DNA of 64,000 nucleotides from Ensifer sp. BR816 (GTDB lineage Bacteria > Pseudomonadota > Alphaproteobacteria > Rhizobiales > Rhizobiaceae), in NCBI RefSeq assembly GCF_000378985.1, contig NZ_KB905370.1, forward strand, positions 62,001-126,000, written 5' to 3'. Of this stretch, positions 59,145 to 64,000 are shown one piece after another. Below the pieces are notes generated by a model that searched no databases, had not been told where the DNA came from, and saw nothing but the letters and a program-made list of their open reading frames with translations. Position 1 is the stretch's first letter. Each line of letters starts with the position of its first letter. The position numbers were made by a program, and so were the translations under genes.

Positions 59145-60365
59145 ATGATGATTGGCAAGGCCCGCAACGCCCTTCTCACTCTCGGCCTGCTCGCACTCTC
59201 CAGCACCACGGCGCTGGCGCAGGCGCAAGCTCAGTCGCAGACCCCGCCGGTCGCCTGTGGCGGCGATCTCGCGGCCTTCCTGGAGGGCGTCAAGGCCGAA
59301 GCGGTCGGCAAGGGCATCCCCGCCGATGCCGTGGACCGGGCGCTTGCCGGGGCGGCGATAGACCAGAAGGTGCTGAGCCGCGACCGCGCCCAGGGCGTCT
59401 TCAAGCAGACCTTCACCGAATTTTCGAAGCGCACCGTCAGCAAGGCGCGCCTCGACATCGGTGCCCAGAAAATGAAGGAATATGCCGACGTCTTCGCACG
59501 CGCCGAAAGCGAGTTCGGCGTGCCGGCGCCGGTGATCACCGCGTTCTGGGCGATGGAAACGGACTTCGGCGCCGTACAGGGCGACTTCAATACCCGCAAC
59601 GCACTGGTGACGCTGGCGCATGACTGCCGCCGGCCGGAGATGTTCCGGCCGCAGTTGCTGGCGGCAATCGAAATGGTGCAGCACGGCGATCTCGACCCGG
59701 CCGCCACCACCGGTGCCTGGGCCGGGGAAATCGGCCAGGTGCAGATGCTGCCGGAGGACATCATCGCCTACGGCGTCGACGGCGATGGCGACGGCCACGT
59801 CAATCTGAAGAAGAGTGCGCCGGACGCGATTCTCACAGCGGCGAAATTCATCCAGAGCCTCGGCTTCACGGCGGGACAGCCCTGGATCCAGGAAGTCACC
59901 GTGCCGGACCAGCTGCCCTGGGAGAAAACCGGGCTGCAGCCGGGAATGACCGCCGCAGATTGGTTCGCTCTCGGAGTCGCGCCACGCGACGGCAACACCG
60001 CGCACGGCGCGCTTGAAGCCGCGCTGGTGCTGCCGCAGGGACGGAAAGGCGTTGCCTTCCTGACCTATCCCAACTTCAAGATCTATCTCGAATGGAATCA
60101 GTCGTTCATCTACACGACGTCGGCCGCCTATTTCGCCACCCGCCTCGCCGGCGCCCCGCTTTATCAGGGCGGCAATCCGGAGCCGGGCCTTGGCGACGCG
60201 GAGATGAGGGCCCTGCAAACCAAGCTGCAGGCGCTCGGCCACGACGTCGGCAAGATCGACGGCATTCTCGGCTCCGGCACACGCACCGCTTTGCAGAAGG
60301 AGCAGCTGAAGCTCGGCCTGCCGGCAGACGGTTGGGCGACGCCGGAACTGCTCCAGGCGCTTTGA
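59145..60365 (+). CDS. MltB-like lytic transglycosylase with peptidoglycan-binding domain
   Basis: A 406-residue exported protein. A signal peptide (LLTLGLLALSSTTALA) is followed by an MltB-type (transglycosylase family 3) domain: the catalytic glutamate in TAFWAMETDFGAVQGDF and the FNTRNALVTLAHD and GEIGQVQMLPEDI motifs (each quoted in part). The C-terminal ~60 residues are a peptidoglycan-binding domain (MRALQTKLQALGHDVGKIDG). AAAGGA precedes the ATG pair at 59145. A strong stem-loop follows the stop. Confidence 0.9.
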   Translation: MMIGKARNALLTLGLLALSSTTALAQAQAQSQTPPVACGGDLAAFLEGVKAEAVGKGIPADAVDRALAGAAIDQKVLSRDRAQGVFKQTFTEFSKRTVSKARLDIGAQKMKEYADVFARAESEFGVPAPVITAFWAMETDFGAVQGDFNTRNALVTLAHDCRRPEMFRPQLLAAIEMVQHGDLDPAATTGAWAGEIGQVQMLPEDIIAYGVDGDGDGHVNLKKSAPDAILTAAKFIQSLGFTAGQPWIQEVTVPDQLPWEKTGLQPGMTAADWFALGVAPRDGNTAHGALEAALVLPQGRKGVAFLTYPNFKIYLEWNQSFIYTTSAAYFATRLAGAPLYQGGNPEPGLGDAEMRALQTKLQALGHDVGKIDGILGSGTRTALQKEQLKLGLPADGWATPELLQAL

Positions 60366-60392
60366 CGCGGCAAGAAAACGGGTAGTTTCGCA

Positions 60393-60418
60393 AGAAGCGG
60401 GTGGCAGCACCCGCTTCT
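60393..60418 (+). terminator. Hairpin after the MltB-like gene
   Basis: A perfect 11-bp stem, AGAAGCGGGTG with CACCCGCTTCT, with a GCAG loop, 28 bases past the stop. The T run is missing, so it is probably a 3'-end structure with some terminator activity. Confidence 0.55.
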
Positions 60419-60502
60419 ACGCGTTAGCTTTGCGCAATCACAAATTGCCGGATTGGATACGCCGCAGGAATCCGATCCAGCTTCGATCGCAGCAGGGCAG
60501 AC

Positions 60503-61441
60503 ATGCATTCAACCGCCAGGATCGCCTCCCCGCACATGACCTTGCGCCTTTGGCTGCTGCTGACGCTGCTCGGTCTCATCTGGGGCGGCTCTTTCTTTTT
60601 CGCTCGCGTCGCGGTCGCCCATGTCCCGCCCTTCACCCTGGTGCTGCTGCGGCTCAGCCTCGCGGCCATCGCCCTGCATCTTTACCTGCGCGGCAACCAC
60701 GGCCTCTACCCGGCGCTCGCCGGGCGCTGGCGCGAGTTCCTGGTCATGGGGCTCATCAACAATGCCATTCCGCATGCGTTCATCTTCCTCGGCCAGACAC
60801 ATGTCGGCGCCGGACTTGCCGCCATTCTGAACGCAACGACACCCGTCTGGACAGTGCTGATTGCCAATGCCGCGACGGAAGACGAGAAGCTGACAGCTGC
60901 CAAGATCAGCGGCTGTCTGCTCGGACTGGCCGGCACCGTGGTGCTGATCGGGCCGAGTGCTCTCGCCGGTCTGTTCGGCGCTTCCGGCGACGTGCCGCTC
61001 TGGGCGCTCATCCTTCCGGTTCTGGCCGCTGTCAGCTATGGGTTCTCGGCCACCTACGGCAAGCGCTTCCGCGATCTGGCGCCGCCGGTGACGGCCGCCG
61101 GGCAGCTGACGGCATCGACGATCGTCATGTTGCCCGTGGCGGCCTTCGCAGACATGCCTTGGACCTTGCCGATGCCGCCCCTCTCCGCGACGCTGGCGAT
61201 CCTCGGACTGGCACTCGTCTCGACTGCTTACGCCTATATTCTCTTCTTCCGGATCATGGCGGAGGCCGGCGCCACCAACACCTCGCTGGTCACGCTGCTG
61301 GTCCCGCCGAGCGCCATTCTGCTCGGCTACCTGTTCCTCGGCGAGACGCTGCAAGCTATGGATTTTGCCGGCATGGCTCTGATCGCGGTGGGTCTCGCCG
61401 TTCTCGATGGGCGCATTCTTAGGCCTCGGCCATCGATCTGA
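60503..61441 (+). CDS. EamA/DMT-family transporter
   Basis: A 312-residue membrane protein with ten helices in two EamA repeats: LLGLIWGGSFFFARVAVAH and LLRLSLAAIALHLYLRG in the first, and LVSTAYAYILFFRIMAEAGA and LLVPPSAILLGYLFLGETL in the second (each quoted in part). The family exports amino acids, nucleotides or drugs; the substrate is unknown. A second ATG at 60536 would remove 11 residues. It stands alone. Confidence 0.85.
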   Translation: MHSTARIASPHMTLRLWLLLTLLGLIWGGSFFFARVAVAHVPPFTLVLLRLSLAAIALHLYLRGNHGLYPALAGRWREFLVMGLINNAIPHAFIFLGQTHVGAGLAAILNATTPVWTVLIANAATEDEKLTAAKISGCLLGLAGTVVLIGPSALAGLFGASGDVPLWALILPVLAAVSYGFSATYGKRFRDLAPPVTAAGQLTASTIVMLPVAAFADMPWTLPMPPLSATLAILGLALVSTAYAYILFFRIMAEAGATNTSLVTLLVPPSAILLGYLFLGETLQAMDFAGMALIAVGLAVLDGRILRPRPSI

Positions 61442-61686
61442 GGGAGAATCAAAAGGCGCCACCGGTGCAGTTCTGAGACGTTCACGGAGCGTTACAGGCG
61501 TTTACATTAACCTCCCCGAAGCAATTGTGAAAAAAATGTGGCAAGAGGAATCAAGAAGCGAATTCATATGCTTGGGCCTGTGAATATGCGAGCTTGGCAA
61601 GGGCGATTTCGCGCTGCAGCACAAGTTTCGCTTTCACGCGCCAGATTTTCGCCCTATGTTTTACCGGTCAACGCAGGGAGGATCCT
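61442..61686. promoter_or_regulatory. Region before the 25-codon peptide gene
   Basis: No conventional gene is seen. Just before the small gene lies TTTCAC, 17 bases, TATGTT (61634 onward), a fair match to a sigma-70-type promoter. Confidence 0.4.
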
Positions 61687-61764
61687 ATGGGACTTACACA
61701 TTCGTTGAATGTCCTCATGATCAGTGCAGCGTTCGCATTCGTGGCCGTGATGCTTTTCGTCTGA
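61687..61764 (+). CDS. 25-residue hydrophobic membrane peptide
   Basis: ATG at 61687 to TGA at 61762-61764. The product is almost one membrane helix (LNVLMISAAFAFVAVMLFV) after a short polar MGLTHS. A very strong GGGAGGATCCT ribosome site is placed before the ATG, with a fair promoter upstream and a hairpin terminator after it, which together make a real gene likely despite the size. I recall similar tiny proteins in rhizobia, but the function is unknown. Confidence 0.6.
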   Translation: MGLTHSLNVLMISAAFAFVAVMLFV

Positions 61765-61882
61765 GAAGAGGCCGCTTAAAGTCCAAGCCGAAAGGGACTG
61801 AAACTTTCGGAAGTCCAATTTGCAGCAATCAGGTAAGGCAGGCCGCGCCCTACGAGCACCCGGTCTGAGCTGCGAAACAGCT

Positions 61883-61920
61883 AAGCCCATGAACGGAACG
61901 CGTTCATGGGCTTTACCTTT
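61883..61920 (+). terminator. Terminator after the 25-codon gene
   Basis: AAGCCCATGAACG and CGTTCATGGGCTT form a perfect 13-bp stem with a 5-base loop, followed by TTACCTTT. It lies about 120 bases past the stop. Confidence 0.75.
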
Positions 61921-61925
61921 GGATT

Positions 61926-61971
61926 CTACAGCGCCGTGCGTCTTATCAGACGCACAAAGGACGCTGCAGCA
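61926..61971 (+). repeat. Rhizobial intergenic palindromic repeat, truncated copy D
   Basis: CTACAGCGCCGTGCGTCTTA, TCAGACGCACAAAGGACGCT and GCAGCAG repeat the first half of the complete copy at 25643-25746; the second half is missing. It is closest to copy A at 13649. Confidence 0.72.
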
Positions 61972-62007
61972 GGCTTCGCAAATATTCGGAATTCGCTCCG
62001 ACGAGAA

Positions 62008-62940
62008 CTACGCCGTGGCTACGGCTTGGTAGGACGGCGCGGTCGCGCGCCTGGCCGGCCGGCGTACATAACCAACGAGGTCACAGACGGCCGCGATGAG
62101 CGGCGAGCGGTTCATCGTGTAGAGGTGGAAGTCGCGGACGCCCCGACGCGCAAGATCGACAATCTGTTCGGCAGCGATATGGCTTGCCTCCTTGAAGCGC
62201 TCGTCCGGTTGGTCGTCGAGATGAGCGAGGCGGGAAATGATTGCATCTGGCACCTTCGACCCGCAAAGCCCGGCAAACCGTATCACCTGCGTGAGATTGT
62301 TGATCGGCAGGATACCCGGCACGATCGGGATCTGAACGCCGGCGCGCCGTACCCGCTCGAGGTAGCGCTCGAAATCGTCATTGTCGAAGAAGAACTGGGT
62401 GAGCGCTCGGGTGGCACCGCTGTCGACCTTGCGCTTCAGCATGTCGATATCGGCCGCAACATCCGGGCTCTCCGGGTGCTTTTCCGGATAGGCGGAGACC
62501 GAAATCTCGAAATCGCCACGGGCACGGAGCGCCTTGACGAGTGCTGCCGAGCTTTCATAGCCGCCTGGAAACGGCTGGTAGGCACTGCCAATGCCGCCCT
62601 GCGGGTCGCCTCTCAGCGCGACGAAATGCCGAACGCCACAGGCGATGAACTCGTCGATCACCGCATCGACCTCCGCCTTCGGCGCGCCGACGCAGGTCAG
62701 ATGCGCTGCCGTGTTGTCGATCCCCAGTTCGGCGATCATGCGCTTGACGGTCGTCAGGGAGCGCGCCTTGGTCGAACCGCCGGCACCATAGGTGACCGTT
62801 TGAAAGGCCGGCGTAAAGATCGACAGATCCGCCACGGTCTGGAAAAGCTGGATTTCCATCTCTTCGTTTTTCGGCGGGAAATATTCGAACGAAAGCCTGA
62901 GGTTGCCGCGCTCCGCGGGGTAAAGCGTCCGTGCGTTCAT
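62008..62940 (-). CDS. metF: 5,10-methylenetetrahydrofolate reductase
   Basis: MetF reduces methylenetetrahydrofolate to methyl-THF, the methyl donor for methionine synthesis. The 310-residue FAD barrel protein shows LSFEYFPPKNEEMEIQLFQT near the start, VTYGAGGSTKARSL, HLTCVGAPKAEVDAV, LRGDPQGG and TQFFFDNDDFERYLE (each quoted in part). The ATG at 62940 gives the usual start. It lies two bases after the ArsR-methyltransferase gene and is regulated with it. Confidence 0.95.
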   Translation of the reverse strand: MNARTLYPAERGNLRLSFEYFPPKNEEMEIQLFQTVADLSIFTPAFQTVTYGAGGSTKARSLTTVKRMIAELGIDNTAAHLTCVGAPKAEVDAVIDEFIACGVRHFVALRGDPQGGIGSAYQPFPGGYESSAALVKALRARGDFEISVSAYPEKHPESPDVAADIDMLKRKVDSGATRALTQFFFDNDDFERYLERVRRAGVQIPIVPGILPINNLTQVIRFAGLCGSKVPDAIISRLAHLDDQPDERFKEASHIAAEQIVDLARRGVRDFHLYTMNRSPLIAAVCDLVGYVRRPARRATAPSYQAVATA

Positions 62941-62942
62941 TC

Positions 62943-63962
62943 TCAAATTCCCCCTGCCTGTAGGCGCTGGCGCGGCAAGTCGGCCACGTCGGCAACCCGC
63001 TGGTCGCGCGCCAACCAGATCGTAACCGTCAGCTTCCCCTCTTCCGCGCCTTCCGGCGCAAGATCGGTCGTCTTCTCGAGCATCAAACCGGCCTTCTGCA
63101 GCCAATCGGTCATCGTCTGGTGCGCAAAACCGAGGCGGGCGTGAGCATGCTCGTTGCGTAGATATTCGAGACCGTGGGGGGCAAAATCGATGATCACCAG
63201 CCGCCCTCCCGACATGAGCATGCGCGCCGCCTCAGCAATCGCCGCCTCGGGATCTTCCAGGAAATGCAGCACCTGATGGATCGTCACGAGATCGAAGGAC
63301 TGGCCGTCAAGCGGCAAGTTGAAGATGTCGCCGTGGCGGATCGAGGCCTTGGTGATGCCGGCCCTGTCGAGATTGGAACGCGCCACTGCGAGCATGTCGC
63401 GGCTGGCGTCGACACCGATGCCGCGCCGGTAGAGCCCCTCGAAGAGTTGCAGGATGCGGCCGGTGCCGGTGCCGAGATCGAGCAGGCTGTCGACCGGCTC
63501 GTCGCCGACCATCGCCTTGAGGGCCATCTCGACATCGCCTTCGCTGACATGCAGCCGTCGAAGTTCGTCCCACTCGGCGGCATTGCGGCTGAAATAGGCC
63601 TGGGCCTTCTCGGCGCGCGCCTTCTTCAACGTCGCAAGCCGGGTCGAATCTCTCGCCAGGATCGCATCGTCGGCCGCCGCCGCCGCAAGCAGCTCACGGA
63701 CGAGCGCGACGCGCCCGCCCTCCTGGCGCAGACGGAAATAGGCCCAGGCGCCCTCCTGGTAGCGGTCGATCAACGCAACTTCCGCAAGCAGCTTCAGGTG
63801 CCGGGAAATGCGCGGCTGCGACTGGCCGAGAATTTCGGTAAGATCGGTAACGGTAAGGTCGCCGGCGGCAAGCAGCGCCAGGAGACGCATGCGCGTCGGC
63901 TCCCCCGCCGCTTTCAAGACGTCGACCAAGGCATCCAAGCCAAGCGATCCACGATTCGTCAT
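62943..63962 (-). CDS. ArsR-family regulator fused to a SAM-dependent methyltransferase
   Basis: A 339-residue fusion. Residues ~5-90 are an ArsR winged helix (LKAAGEPTRMRLLALLAAGD, LTEILGQSQPRISRHLKLL, ALIDRYQEGAWAYFRL). From ~150 a class I methyltransferase follows, with LLDLGTGTGRILQLFEGLY (quoted: DLGTGTGRILQL) and VTIHQVLHFLEDP. No cysteine or histidine metal-binding cluster like that of arsenic sensors is present, so it more likely senses SAM or S-adenosylhomocysteine with the methyltransferase fold. It is the first gene of the operon with metF and probably controls its own transcription. Confidence 0.88.
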   Translation of the reverse strand: MTNRGSLGLDALVDVLKAAGEPTRMRLLALLAAGDLTVTDLTEILGQSQPRISRHLKLLAEVALIDRYQEGAWAYFRLRQEGGRVALVRELLAAAAADDAILARDSTRLATLKKARAEKAQAYFSRNAAEWDELRRLHVSEGDVEMALKAMVGDEPVDSLLDLGTGTGRILQLFEGLYRRGIGVDASRDMLAVARSNLDRAGITKASIRHGDIFNLPLDGQSFDLVTIHQVLHFLEDPEAAIAEAARMLMSGGRLVIIDFAPHGLEYLRNEHAHARLGFAHQTMTDWLQKAGLMLEKTTDLAPEGAEEGKLTVTIWLARDQRVADVADLPRQRLQAGGI

Positions 63963-63978
63963 TGCCGATCCCCATCAA

Positions 63979-64000
63979 CACATAAAGATATGTTTATGTG
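63979..64000. promoter_or_regulatory. 8-bp inverted repeat, candidate ArsR-type operator
   Basis: CACATAAA at 63979-63986 and TTTATGTG at 63993-64000 are perfect inverted copies six bases apart. The site lies 17 bases before the start of the ArsR-methyltransferase gene and ends exactly at the window edge, so it may extend further. Its size and shape fit a dimeric winged-helix repressor. Confidence 0.65.

Overview
The window is GC-rich alphaproteobacterial chromosome and almost certainly comes from the Sinorhizobium/Ensifer group of the Rhizobiaceae. Four things point there: the gene order of the division and cell wall (dcw) cluster, a long FtsZ with a proline/glutamine-rich linker, a btaAB pair for phosphorus-free betaine lipids, and several copies of short palindromic repeats of the type found between rhizobial genes. 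There is no phage, transposase, CRISPR array or tRNA. The content is mostly core genome.

Layout. 1-4300: a Tat-exported cyclase-family hydrolase, an AhpD-like protein and a UvrD-type helicase that carries an in-frame palindromic repeat. 4288-9390: an acetyltransferase, a phosphoribosyltransferase, a membrane diguanylate cyclase, a CreA-family protein and two tandemly duplicated small secreted proteins. 8926-11471: a cheW-mcp chemotaxis pair. 11720-16556: a 52-residue membrane protein, a Sco1 copper chaperone, prmA, a probable anti-Shine-Dalgarno small RNA on the minus strand, an M24 aminopeptidase P and a small periplasmic protein. 16747-20447: azlCD, panCB, a LysR-family remnant and a VOC protein.

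20729-46571 is one long minus-strand block. In transcription order it is mraZ, rsmH, ftsL, ftsI, murE, murF, mraY, murD, ftsW, murG, murC, murB, ddl, ftsQ, ftsA, ftsZ, lpxC, bamD, recN, ligA. It makes the peptidoglycan precursor (murE to murG, ddl), builds the divisome (ftsL, I, W, Q, A, Z), and adds outer-membrane biogenesis (lpxC, bamD) and DNA repair/replication (recN, ligA). Four ATGGG repeats with an exact 10-bp period precede mraZ. CtrA-like half-sites with a GANTC methylation site precede ddl-ftsQAZ. RNase P RNA lies just upstream of mraZ.

47443-61441 is rich in envelope functions: two SLT-type lytic transglycosylases, an amidase overlapping a TerB-DnaJ gene, a beta-lactamase-fold hydrolase, btaAB, a GH25 muramidase and an MltB-like transglycosylase. 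PPi-dependent phosphofructokinase, a LysE exporter, an amine-oxidase-like flavoprotein and an EamA transporter are interspersed. The right end holds a 25-codon membrane peptide gene, metF, and an ArsR-methyltransferase fusion gene directly upstream of metF. A perfect 8-bp inverted repeat lies 17 bases before the fusion gene.

The most interesting non-coding signals are the two-hairpin CCUCCUCC-loop RNA, the mraZ operator array, the palindrome inside uvrD, the ArsR operator at the window edge and an unexplained structured element before the GH25 gene. All functional calls rest on reading motifs; no database search was run.
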